9,616 bases of DNA, taken from positions 1 to 9,616 of the forward strand of contig CAJUEK010000069.1 in NCBI GenBank assembly GCA_910585445.1, given 5' to 3'. The translations under genes were made by a program, and so were the position numbers. The first letter of the stretch is position 1; each line of letters begins with the position of its first letter. The notes beneath the pieces were generated by a model. That model saw only the letters and a program-made list of their open reading frames with translations. It was not told the origin of the DNA and searched no databases. The DNA comes from an uncultured Bacteroidales bacterium (GTDB taxonomy: Bacteria > Bacteroidota > Bacteroidia > Bacteroidales > UBA932). Shown piece by piece: positions 1-8,109 of the stretch.

Positions 1-339
1 TATTTGATAATCAATGTGGTAAATTGCCCTAATCTAAAAATTGTCATATACTAAGAAAATTGTGATAATCAGTTATTTGTGCGTTGTTGTCGATTTTTGG
101 TCTTTATTTCTTCTGTGGCATTTATGTTGCGTGCAGCGGCTTCTGTGAAACAAGCTACTTGAAATGCTTATTATGGCTCCGGCCATATCTTCCGGGCGTG
201 TGAGGGGAGTTGGGACTCTTGTTGCGGCTTTCTGTATCTTGCCCGGTGTTATGACAAGAACCTAGCATGCGGCCTCGGGTTTTCCGCGGGACTTGCGGTC
301 CGCTTGCTTAAACAGGTCAAGCAGGCAATTTAAAATGCC
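1..339. other. Gene-free upstream region and leader of the Rhs operon
   Basis: No credible coding region is seen here. Bases 1-120 are AT-rich and hold a 9-nt direct repeat TGATAATCA at 5-13 and 63-71. Bases 121-339 are clearly more GC-rich and are probably the 5' leader of the gene starting at 340. No convincing Bacteroides-type promoter (TTTG, about 20 nt, TAnnTTTG) was found; the nearest -7-like match, GATTTTTG at 92-99, has no properly spaced partner. The leader can fold locally: GCTCCGG/CCGGGC at 176-197 with one bulged T, GC-GGAC/GTCC-GC at 286-303 with one bulged G, and an 8-bp stem at 302-326. The last two share two bases, so they would compete. Short frames such as one of 33 codons at 164-265 are not supported as genes. 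Confidence 0.5.
302..326 (+). promoter_or_regulatory. Leader hairpin just upstream of the first start codon
   Basis: GCTTGCTT (302-309) pairs fully with AAGCAGGC (319-326), with one G·U pair and a 9-nt loop. The stem ends 13 nt before the ATG at 340 and is followed by AATTTAAAA. There is no U-run, so it is not an intrinsic terminator. Its place next to the ribosome landing region would suit control of translation or mRNA stability, but that role is inference; an 8-bp stem can also arise by chance. Confidence 0.3.
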
Positions 340-3300
340 ATGCAAAGAAAATTAAAGGCGTTGCTGATGACGATAGTCATTTCAGCCGCAGGCAGCCTCG
401 GTTGCCATGGGCAGATGAACGTAACATCTCCTGCCGCGACAGATTTCGTGAAGTATGAGCGAATCCCTGTCAGCTACTTCAACGGATTGCCATCCATCGA
501 CATTCCTCTCTACACATTGGACTACAAGGATCTCCACCTTCCCATCCATCTTTCTTATTATGCTTCCGGCATCCAGCTGAACCAGTATCCTACCTGTGTC
601 GGTCTTGGCTGGAATCTCAGCGCAGGCGGGTGCATCACCCGGGTCGTCAACGGGATTCCGGATGAGACGTGCGCTGAAGATGTTGTTGATGAGACTGGGG
701 ATCATTTCAATAGAAATCCAGGTTATTATTATTCATCAGACATAATGGCTGATGACAATTGGACTTCTGAGGAGAGCTTGGCTTGGTATCAAAGACAAAA
801 TGTTTATTGTTATCTCAAGTTTGATACACAACCTGATGAGTTTGTGATAAATGCTTATGGCGTCAATGGAAGTTTTTATTTCTATAGAGACAAAGACGGC
901 AATGTGCAAAGCAAGGTCAAAAGCAATAACGGTACTTCATTTCGTGTAGAAATACCTAAAATATTACATAATCCACATGCATTTGACTTTCCTGGCGGTG
1001 GTGCGAAACCTTTGACGTCTTTTCGTATACATGAACTGTTTTATGAGTTCGTTGTAGTCAAAGATGACGGAACGAAACTGATATTTGGTGGTGATGACAA
1101 TAATATTGAATTCTATACAGAGAAAGTACAGCATACAAATCCTTTTTATAGCTCTGAAGTTGGACCTAAGCCGACATTTCAGTATTTGAAAACTTGGCCT
1201 GCTGCATGGATGCTGAAAGAGGTAATATCACCAAACGGAAATAAAATGAATTTCGAATATTCGAGAGATGGCAGTCCGATGATATTAAGTGATGTGAGGA
1301 CGGATGTTACTGTATATCAGCTGAATGGTGATACAGATAGATTCCCGTCACAAGGACCGGACCGTGGATTCTCATTCATAGTCCAGCATCCTGTATATCC
1401 GAAATCAATAACAATGGATGGGGGAATCAAGATTGATTTTTCTTTATTGCATGCAAATGACTTGTCTACGGTCGGCTCTTCTTTTGTGGAATGGCTAAAA
1501 ACAGATTGCTTTTATAACGTGATAGATAATGTTCGCTATGATAAAAGTGGAATATATACACCTTTAGCGCCTCATAATTATTCGCAGCGATTATATAAAA
1601 TGCGTGTTAAATATAATGATGAAATCCGGCAATCATTTGCATTCGGTTATATTGAGAATAAAAATGAAAGGCTTAAGCTGTTGGATATTGATATCCGTGG
1701 TTGCGCAGGTCATGCAGAACAGAAATATGCTTTCAAGTATAATGGCCTTAAACTTCCTGCTTATAATGCAACGGTGACAGACAATTGGGGCTATTGGAAC
1801 AATAAGGATTACCGAAAGACAAATATCGAGAATGATTTCTTCGGCTTCCGTTCTTCAAACGAGTATTATACAAAAGCTGAAGTCCTGACAGAAATCCAAT
1901 ATCCTACGGGAGGCAATGTCAAGTTCTACTACGAACTTAATGATTATTCCAAAGTTGCGACACAGGTTCCCGATTTCAAGATTCTGGAGCAGAGCGGCCA
2001 GGCCGGCGGTCTGAGGATAAAGAAAATGACATATTCGACGGACACTACTTCGTATATGCATTCTTTCGAATACAAAAACGAGGACGGGACATCGTCGGGA
2101 ATATTATCTGGAATACCGGTCTATGTGTCTAAAGGAGAAAATAGTTATGCTTTTGGTTATGTAGACTGGGAAAATTTGGCTGATGTCGGTAAAGAATATG
2201 TTTATCAGGGTTATAAAATGACTTCAGAGGCTTATATAAATGCCCTTGGTCTTACAACCGGCAATTATGTGACTTACAGCAGGGTAATGGAGCATGTGGG
2301 GAATGAAAGGCCGCTTGTCAAGGAATATCGCTATACCAATCATGACACTTGTCCTGACACTGCGGATTTCAAGATGTACACTAACATAGACAATGTGGCT
2401 CTTGACAATAAATTCACTTCCCGGGCCTTGATGAGAGGGCTTGTCGTGGATGAAATATGGTACAATGACGGAAAAAAGGTCAAGGAAATAAAGCAGGGCT
2501 ACAATAGTAATCCTGAACGGTTTGAAGATTATATGAGAAGTATTGAACAGTTTACTGTTCCGGGCCTACAGATTTATTACCTTGCCCAAGATTTCGTAAG
2601 ATACACCCCTTTCAAGATCCTGACATTCTACCCTTATCTTGAAAGCCGTACTGAGACCCTGTATGACCCTTCGGGCCGTACCGTGATGTCATCTGTGACG
2701 GAGAATTTCACATACAACGGAAACCTGATGCCGACACGTGTGACAAAAAACATGTCGGACGGCAGCATCGAGACTCAGACCACGACATATCCGGACGATT
2801 ACAATACCGACATATTGAATCAGATGACAGGCCGAGGCATGGTTTCAAGCCCGGTGGAGAGCATGGTGTATGTTGACGGCAAAGTCGCTGATGGCAAGCT
2901 GAATGAGTATAAGCAGGAGAACTCCATCTTCTTTCCTGGTACGACATGGAAGCTGAGGCTTACAGAGGGATTGGACAGCACTGATTTTTTCCATTACAAC
3001 GGCACGGCCAGGGATAGCAGATATGTTGTTGAAAGTGAAGTGGTAAAAATTGACAAAATAGGCAATCCTCTTCTTGTGAAGTCATCTGACGGGATGCCTG
3101 TATCTTATCAGTGGGGATATTCTTCGGCATATCCAACGGCAATTGTATCTGACGCGGCGAATACATATCAGGAGAAGACTGTATGGACTCCTTCTTACCA
3201 GTCCCGTTCCATATATTTGAATCCAAACAATATCGCCCAGAATGTCAGGACTTACACATTCACCTCGTATGAAACTGGTGACGTCACTTTGCGTCTGAGC

Positions 3301-4542
3301 GGCACATTGGGCTATGACTGGTTTGTTCCGGGTTCTTTTGATGCCAAATCTTTCGGTCTGGTGCAGATGCGCAGCATGCTTCCTATGGCAGAGCCATGGA
3401 ACCGATATGTAGGGGCATATACATATACTGTAACTTTCAGGAATGTCTCCAAAGGTACGCATACCTTGAATATAATGACTCCTGATATGCGTAAAGGCAG
3501 CTCAGGAGGCAGCAATGATATGGGACTTCTGACATATTCCTATATGGGGCATACCGGTCATGTTGTGACTTCCGGTCAGGATGAGTACCTGTATGAAAAT
3601 TTTGAGTCATTGACCAATTCTGAAATCTATCCTTTCGGATATTTCAGTGACAAGTGCCTTGTCGGAGAGTATCAGATAGACCTTAAAGGTGATTCCGGAA
3701 GGAAATATCTGCTTGATTACAGGGTGTACAGAAACGGCAAGTGGGATTATGTCAGGAAGTCTCTTCCGGGCCGCTCTTACACTATAGATGAGGGCCTTTG
3801 TCCTATAGATGATGTCCGTGTGTGGCCGGAAGATGCAGATATCGAGACCTATTCATGGCTTCCTTTGATTGGTATGGGCAGCCGAACTGACTCCGGTGGA
3901 GTGACTGAATCATATGGCTATGATGTGTGTGGCAGACTGCAAAGTGTCAAAAACAATTCAGGTTATATAATAAATCAGTATGAATATAATTATGCAGGCA
4001 ACTCGTCTCAGACAGAGTCTCCATATTATGGTAATGTCCAAATGAGCATGTCCTTCCTAAGCAACAGCTGCAATCAGTCTGAGGGTGAACTGCCTGTCCC
4101 TGTGATATATACTGTTCCTTCTGGCAAATACAGTTCAACATTGTCCCAGTCAGATGCTAACCGTATGGCATTTGATGACATTGTCGCCAACGGCCAGCAA
4201 TATGCAGATGAACATGGCAAATGCGAGTCCTATGTAATAGTCTCCATTTACAACCCGACTCCGGAATCATACACGCTTGAGTATTCATGGGGAGTCCAAG
4301 GAAATATCCAGTATCTCAGATTTCACATCCCTCCTGGAGAATACAAGTCATCCGGTTCCAGAATCAGTGACAATTTCAAGCCTACTGTGATTTTTGTTCC
4401 CCGCCATAATTACCGAAGCGCCATGCTCTATAATAATGAAGGTGATACGGTTCCGTTTACTGCAGAATCAGGATATGTCCTTGAATTCTTCTATACTAAG
4501 GATTACTATCCGGACTATAAAGATACTTATATAATCCAATAA
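340..4542 (+). CDS. Exported YD-repeat (SpvB/TcB-like) companion protein with DUF5977-like tail
   Basis: This is a 1400-residue protein. Residues 1-24 form a signal peptide (basic MQRKLK, a hydrophobic core, then GCHGQ). Cys22 in SLGC is only a weak lipobox match, so lipidation is uncertain. Residues 28-110 carry the block common at the start of large Bacteroidota YD-repeat proteins: IPVSYFNGLPSIDIPLYT, LPIHLSYYASGI and GLGWNLSAGG. A long β-rich body follows. A YD-repeat section lies near residues 1169-1215 (LIGMGSRTD, YGYDVCGRLQSV). A DUF5977-like segment lies near 1232-1288 (VIYTVPSGKYSSTLSQSDA, then ANGQQYA and GKC), followed by about 110 β-rich residues. There is no Rhs-associated core, no toxin tip and no evident type IX secretion tail. 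Only 12 nt separate it from the Rhs gene at 4555, so the two are probably co-transcribed. It may help build or display the neighbour's shell; that role is inferred. The frame is intact throughout. Confidence 0.85.
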   Translation: MQRKLKALLMTIVISAAGSLGCHGQMNVTSPAATDFVKYERIPVSYFNGLPSIDIPLYTLDYKDLHLPIHLSYYASGIQLNQYPTCVGLGWNLSAGGCITRVVNGIPDETCAEDVVDETGDHFNRNPGYYYSSDIMADDNWTSEESLAWYQRQNVYCYLKFDTQPDEFVINAYGVNGSFYFYRDKDGNVQSKVKSNNGTSFRVEIPKILHNPHAFDFPGGGAKPLTSFRIHELFYEFVVVKDDGTKLIFGGDDNNIEFYTEKVQHTNPFYSSEVGPKPTFQYLKTWPAAWMLKEVISPNGNKMNFEYSRDGSPMILSDVRTDVTVYQLNGDTDRFPSQGPDRGFSFIVQHPVYPKSITMDGGIKIDFSLLHANDLSTVGSSFVEWLKTDCFYNVIDNVRYDKSGIYTPLAPHNYSQRLYKMRVKYNDEIRQSFAFGYIENKNERLKLLDIDIRGCAGHAEQKYAFKYNGLKLPAYNATVTDNWGYWNNKDYRKTNIENDFFGFRSSNEYYTKAEVLTEIQYPTGGNVKFYYELNDYSKVATQVPDFKILEQSGQAGGLRIKKMTYSTDTTSYMHSFEYKNEDGTSSGILSGIPVYVSKGENSYAFGYVDWENLADVGKEYVYQGYKMTSEAYINALGLTTGNYVTYSRVMEHVGNERPLVKEYRYTNHDTCPDTADFKMYTNIDNVALDNKFTSRALMRGLVVDEIWYNDGKKVKEIKQGYNSNPERFEDYMRSIEQFTVPGLQIYYLAQDFVRYTPFKILTFYPYLESRTETLYDPSGRTVMSSVTENFTYNGNLMPTRVTKNMSDGSIETQTTTYPDDYNTDILNQMTGRGMVSSPVESMVYVDGKVADGKLNEYKQENSIFFPGTTWKLRLTEGLDSTDFFHYNGTARDSRYVVESEVVKIDKIGNPLLVKSSDGMPVSYQWGYSSAYPTAIVSDAANTYQEKTVWTPSYQSRSIYLNPNNIAQNVRTYTFTSYETGDVTLRLSGTLGYDWFVPGSFDAKSFGLVQMRSMLPMAEPWNRYVGAYTYTVTFRNVSKGTHTLNIMTPDMRKGSSGGSNDMGLLTYSYMGHTGHVVTSGQDEYLYENFESLTNSEIYPFGYFSDKCLVGEYQIDLKGDSGRKYLLDYRVYRNGKWDYVRKSLPGRSYTIDEGLCPIDDVRVWPEDADIETYSWLPLIGMGSRTDSGGVTESYGYDVCGRLQSVKNNSGYIINQYEYNYAGNSSQTESPYYGNVQMSMSFLSNSCNQSEGELPVPVIYTVPSGKYSSTLSQSDANRMAFDDIVANGQQYADEHGKCESYVIVSIYNPTPESYTLEYSWGVQGNIQYLRFHIPPGEYKSSGSRISDNFKPTVIFVPRHNYRSAMLYNNEGDTVPFTAESGYVLEFFYTKDYYPDYKDTYIIQ

Positions 4543-4554
4543 AGAATTAAAGCC

Positions 4555-7500
4555 ATGAAAACGATATATAGAACCCTGTCAATCCTGGCCGCATGCATAA
4601 GCCAGTTGACAAGCATATACGCCCAATCCGGTCCTGACTACAGCCGTAACTTCATTGTGGGAACAGTTGTGCGCGTGTCGGGCGCTAAGGACACCGCCAC
4701 GGTTAACGCCTTGCCTGTCGGTAGTGCCATGAGGACCGTCAACTATTATGACGGCCTTGGCTTCCCTTCTCAGACCGTCTCTGTCGGTGCGGTTGGAGGC
4801 GGAGCGCACGACCTTGTGCTTCATAAGGAGTATGACCGTTATATGCGCGAGAGCAAGGTGTTCCTTCCTTATGCTGACCTGTCCGTCGGCTCCCGCCAGG
4901 GTTTCCGTGACGGCGCTGGTGCGGCGACTTCGGAGTTCTACCGTGACGGTTCCTTGACTGGCATGTCTCCCGATTCTGCCCCCTGGTCTGTTACGGTCTA
5001 TGGCAACAGTATGCTTGACCGTGTCCTGGAGCAGGGCTTTCCCGGAGAGGTGTGGCAGCCGTCCTCTGAGCGCACGGACACTTCCGGCCGCACGCAGGCC
5101 TATGGCTACGGCACCTGCTCGTCTTCTGGTGATGACGTGGTGAGGCTGTGGCAGGTGGTATCGGGCGGGATATCGTCTTCCGGAGACTATCTTCCCGGCC
5201 GTCTCGTGCGCCAGACTCTCATGGGCGAGAACTGGGTGTCCGGCCGTGACGGCACCGTTGACGTCTATACCGACTACCGCGGGAACACAGTCCTTGAGCG
5301 CCGTTGGCTGTCCGAGGAGGGTGAGGATAAGCCGCTTGACACCTACTATGTGTATGATGTGCTCGGCCGTCTTCGTTATGTCCTTCCTCCTCTGCTGTCT
5401 GAGGCTCTTGCTGGCGTGTCCGCGGCATCGGATGATGATTCTGCGATGAAGGCCTACGCCTATGTCTATCGCTACGACGGGCTGGGTGAGTGCATATGGA
5501 AGCGTCTCCCGGGGTGCTCTCCCGTGACGATGCGCTATGACGTCCACCGCCGCATGGTCCTCAGCCAGGACGGCAACCAGGCCCTGTCGGGTGAGTGGAG
5601 CTGCGTATGGTATGACGGCCTGGGCCGTCCTTGCGTGATGGCGAGCTGCCCCTCTGCGGATTATGGTGATGTTTCAGGTGTCGGTTTCACGGCGTCTTAC
5701 CGCGGTTCGTCAGGCCGTACCTTTGGCTATGTCCTCAGCCCTGAGCTTCCCGACGGTGCGGAGCTTCGCCAGGTGATGTATTATGACGGGTATGACTTCA
5801 TAGACCTTTCCCCGGAGTCTTGCCGCGACAGCCTTTGGGCTTACATATCTGCGTTCCCTGTGCATCCTCTCCCTCCTGTACGTCCTGCTGACGTCCTTCC
5901 AGATAAGGACAGCACGTTCCTTACCCCTCTTCCGATTCCCTCCGTCCGTGTATCGAAGTATGACCGCTACGGCCGCGGCCGTGTTATCGGCGGTGTCATG
6001 TGGAGTTCTGATCCTGGTCTTCCCGCCATGTACTCCTCTGTCTATTATGATGACCGCGGCCTTGTTGTCCAGTCCCGTTCCCAGAACCACCTCGGCGGCT
6101 GGGAGACAGAGAAGACGTGGTATTCGTTCACGGGGCAGCCTGTGAAGCGTACCCTGTCACACAGTGTCGGTTCGATTGGTACAGTGCCGGCAGATTCCCG
6201 TCCGGACCAGGCCGTCCCGGGCAAACCTGTGGTTGAGAGATATGCGTGGACTTATGACAATATGGACCGCCCTCTGAAGATTACTCACCGCCTTGGCAGT
6301 GGCGCGGAGACAGTCCTTGCTGACAACCGCTATGACAATCTGGGCCGCCTGTCCTCTGACGGTCGCAATGGTGCGGAGCCGATTCGTACTGCCTATTCCT
6401 ACAACATCCGCTCATGGCAGACGGGTGTGTCGAGCGTTGTTTTCAGTGAGGAGCTCCACTACACGGACCCATCCGCTTGCGGCGCGTCTTCCGCTCCGCA
6501 GTTCAACGGCAGCATCTCTTCCTCCGTGTGGTCTCTCTCCGGCGGTGTGAGCAAGGGTTACGGCTACTCGTATGACGGCCTCGGTCGTGTTACCGGCGCT
6601 GAATGGCTCCTTGGATGCCGTCCAGCTTCGGGTTACGGTACGTCCTATTCCTATGACAGCCACGGCAATATTCTGTCTCTGTCCCGAGAGCGCGGATCCG
6701 TTCCGGACGGAGGTGACGATTTGATGATGGCCTACAGCGGTAACCAGCTCCACGCGATGTCGGACCATGGCGGCAGCATGATACCGGACCATTTGGCCGG
6801 GAGCATCCCTTCCGGTATGACCCAGTACGCCTACGACGCGAACGGGAACATGACGCGTGACCTGAACAGCGGCCTGACGGTGATGTCCTACAACCGCCTG
6901 AACCTCCCCGATGAGCTGACATGCGTAGGCTCAGACGGTGTCCGCAGCATCCGCTACCTGTACGCTTCAGACGGGAGGAAGCTCCGCGTGAGCACCTCCG
7001 GCCCCGGCGGTTCATCCAGTGTCACGGACTATGCGTCAAACGTGGTGTACCGCGACGGTTCATTGGAGCGCATCCTAATCCCCGGCGGCTATATGACTGA
7101 TGGCAGCTACCGTTTCTTCATGACTGACCACCTGGGCAGTGTGCGTGCTGTTGCCGACTCCGAGGGCAATGTGCTGCATACTTACGACTACTATCCTTAC
7201 GGTGAAGATATAGCCGAATCTGCTTCGGCCGTCTCTCCATCCGCTCAAGAGTGCAGTTCCGGCACCCTGTCATCTGAGCCGGAAAACGGCAGTTCATCAA
7301 CTGCAGGCGCCTCTTTGCAGCCTTACCGTTTCAACGGCAAGGAGTCCCAGAAGTTCGCCGGACTTCCTTATCTTGACTACGGCGCAAGGTACTATCACCC
7401 GCTGTCTTCCCGCTGGACGACGATGGACCCTATGGCAGAAAAGTATTATTCTGTCAGTCCGTATGCATTCTGTTCGGGAAATCCTGTTAACTTTGTGGAT

Positions 7501-8100
7501 GTTGATGGAGGTTTTCCGTTGTTGGCTAATTTGGTTGGCGGCATAGCTTCTGCAGCGGTTGACTATACCGGTCAGGTGATTGCTAATGTTGTTTATGACA
7601 AGAGGGTAAGTGCATCAGCATTCTCAAATATTGATATAGGAGATGTGGCCATATCTTTTGGTGAAGGCTTTGTAACTGGCGGCGGCAATATCGTTAAGAA
7701 AGTCGCAACCAAGGTTGCTGTAGCTGTAGTGAGTGAGGTGGCCTGCAATGCGGTTGATGTTGAGGTCGGCAATGGCAACGGTGTGACCTTGGATGTTAAT
7801 TCAGTGTCAGAGACGGCTGTAAATACAGCTGTGGGGCTGACTGTTGGGAATTTTTCTACAGGTTTGACAGTGAAGCCGTTGAAGACTCAAAGCGCAAATT
7901 CAGCAGTGTCGTTGGCCCGCTCCAAAGTTCATTCCAATGGAAAAGGCCTTTCAGCAAAGGAAGCTAAATCCATAGCCAAAAAGACTCGTTCCGATAATGA
8001 ATTGAAGAAAGTTGTCAATAATGCAGTTGATGAGAATGCCAACGCTGTTGTAGGGAATGCTTCCAGCTCCGTAGTCAAGAATGAGTTTGAAGAAGATTAA
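4555..8100 (+). CDS. Exported Rhs/YD-repeat polymorphic toxin with DUF6443-like N-terminus
   Basis: This is an 1181-residue protein with a signal peptide at 1-23 (IYA before QSGPD). Residues about 30-170 resemble DUF6443, the usual start of Bacteroidota Rhs proteins (NYYDGLGFPSQTV at 63). YD repeats follow, for example YDVLGRLRYVLPP (267), YDGLGRPCV (353), YDNLGRLSS (593), YDGLGRV (673) and YDANGNM (760). The Rhs-associated core spans about 848-985, from MTDHLGSVRAV (856) through YYPYGED (879) and YRFNGKES (924) to NPVNFVDVDG. A Ser-rich linker (about 887-922) interrupts it. The tip, residues 986-1181, is Gly/Ala/Val-rich with hydrophobic stretches (LLANLVGGIASAAVDYTG) and a polar Lys/Ser-rich end. 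No nuclease, peptidase or deaminase motif is visible in the tip. GC content is high until nt 7437 and then drops sharply. By family precedent, YD repeats wrap the tip and the core marks its release point. Toxicity of this tip is inferred; it could be a linker-type domain with little or no toxin. Confidence 0.88.
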   Translation: MKTIYRTLSILAACISQLTSIYAQSGPDYSRNFIVGTVVRVSGAKDTATVNALPVGSAMRTVNYYDGLGFPSQTVSVGAVGGGAHDLVLHKEYDRYMRESKVFLPYADLSVGSRQGFRDGAGAATSEFYRDGSLTGMSPDSAPWSVTVYGNSMLDRVLEQGFPGEVWQPSSERTDTSGRTQAYGYGTCSSSGDDVVRLWQVVSGGISSSGDYLPGRLVRQTLMGENWVSGRDGTVDVYTDYRGNTVLERRWLSEEGEDKPLDTYYVYDVLGRLRYVLPPLLSEALAGVSAASDDDSAMKAYAYVYRYDGLGECIWKRLPGCSPVTMRYDVHRRMVLSQDGNQALSGEWSCVWYDGLGRPCVMASCPSADYGDVSGVGFTASYRGSSGRTFGYVLSPELPDGAELRQVMYYDGYDFIDLSPESCRDSLWAYISAFPVHPLPPVRPADVLPDKDSTFLTPLPIPSVRVSKYDRYGRGRVIGGVMWSSDPGLPAMYSSVYYDDRGLVVQSRSQNHLGGWETEKTWYSFTGQPVKRTLSHSVGSIGTVPADSRPDQAVPGKPVVERYAWTYDNMDRPLKITHRLGSGAETVLADNRYDNLGRLSSDGRNGAEPIRTAYSYNIRSWQTGVSSVVFSEELHYTDPSACGASSAPQFNGSISSSVWSLSGGVSKGYGYSYDGLGRVTGAEWLLGCRPASGYGTSYSYDSHGNILSLSRERGSVPDGGDDLMMAYSGNQLHAMSDHGGSMIPDHLAGSIPSGMTQYAYDANGNMTRDLNSGLTVMSYNRLNLPDELTCVGSDGVRSIRYLYASDGRKLRVSTSGPGGSSSVTDYASNVVYRDGSLERILIPGGYMTDGSYRFFMTDHLGSVRAVADSEGNVLHTYDYYPYGEDIAESASAVSPSAQECSSGTLSSEPENGSSSTAGASLQPYRFNGKESQKFAGLPYLDYGARYYHPLSSRWTTMDPMAEKYYSVSPYAFCSGNPVNFVDVDGGFPLLANLVGGIASAAVDYTGQVIANVVYDKRVSASAFSNIDIGDVAISFGEGFVTGGGNIVKKVATKVAVAVVSEVACNAVDVEVGNGNGVTLDVNSVSETAVNTAVGLTVGNFSTGLTVKPLKTQSANSAVSLARSKVHSNGKGLSAKEAKSIAKKTRSDNELKKVVNNAVDENANAVVGNASSSVVKNEFEED
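7324..7509 (+). repeat. Core-end repeat, copy A (in the full-length Rhs gene)
   Basis: This segment encodes the last 62 residues of the Rhs core, from YRFNGKES to FVDVDG. It matches copy B at 8720-8905 with no gaps and 13 mismatches in 186 nt (hand count, about 93%). Ten mismatches lie in 7324-7437, none in the 63 nt of 7438-7500, and three in the codon directly after (GTT here, TGG in B). Most of the first ten are silent: only Lys/Glu and Met/Leu change. It would serve as the homology arm for exchanging the C-terminal tip. Confidence 0.93.
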
Positions 8101-8109
8101 CAATGCTAT

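Noticed and set aside
5..71. TGATAATCA direct repeat as an operator or integration site
   Set aside because: Only two 9-nt AT-rich copies 58 nt apart; this is easily chance in AT-rich DNA and has no further symmetry.
92..130. Bacteroides-type promoter for the operon (GATTTTTG at 92-99 or TATGTTGC at 123-130)
   Set aside because: Both are imperfect -7 matches and neither has a TTTG-type partner at the expected 19-21 nt spacing.
164..265. 33-codon frame in the leader (starting MLIMAPAISSG) as a leader peptide
   Set aside because: There is no start signal, no motif and no attenuator arrangement tied to it; it is too short to separate from chance.
4579..5547. Long open frame of 322 codons on the minus strand inside the Rhs gene
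   Set aside because: It lies entirely within a GC-rich gene with clear YD-repeat protein similarity on the + strand. Its translation is rich in Arg/His/Ala with no recognisable motif, as expected of a shadow frame.
4555..7437. Recurring near-identical DNA words (such as TATGACGGCCT) as a tandem repeat or CRISPR-like array
   Set aside because: They encode the YDGLGRx core of irregularly spaced YD repeats inside one intact frame, so protein repetition explains them.
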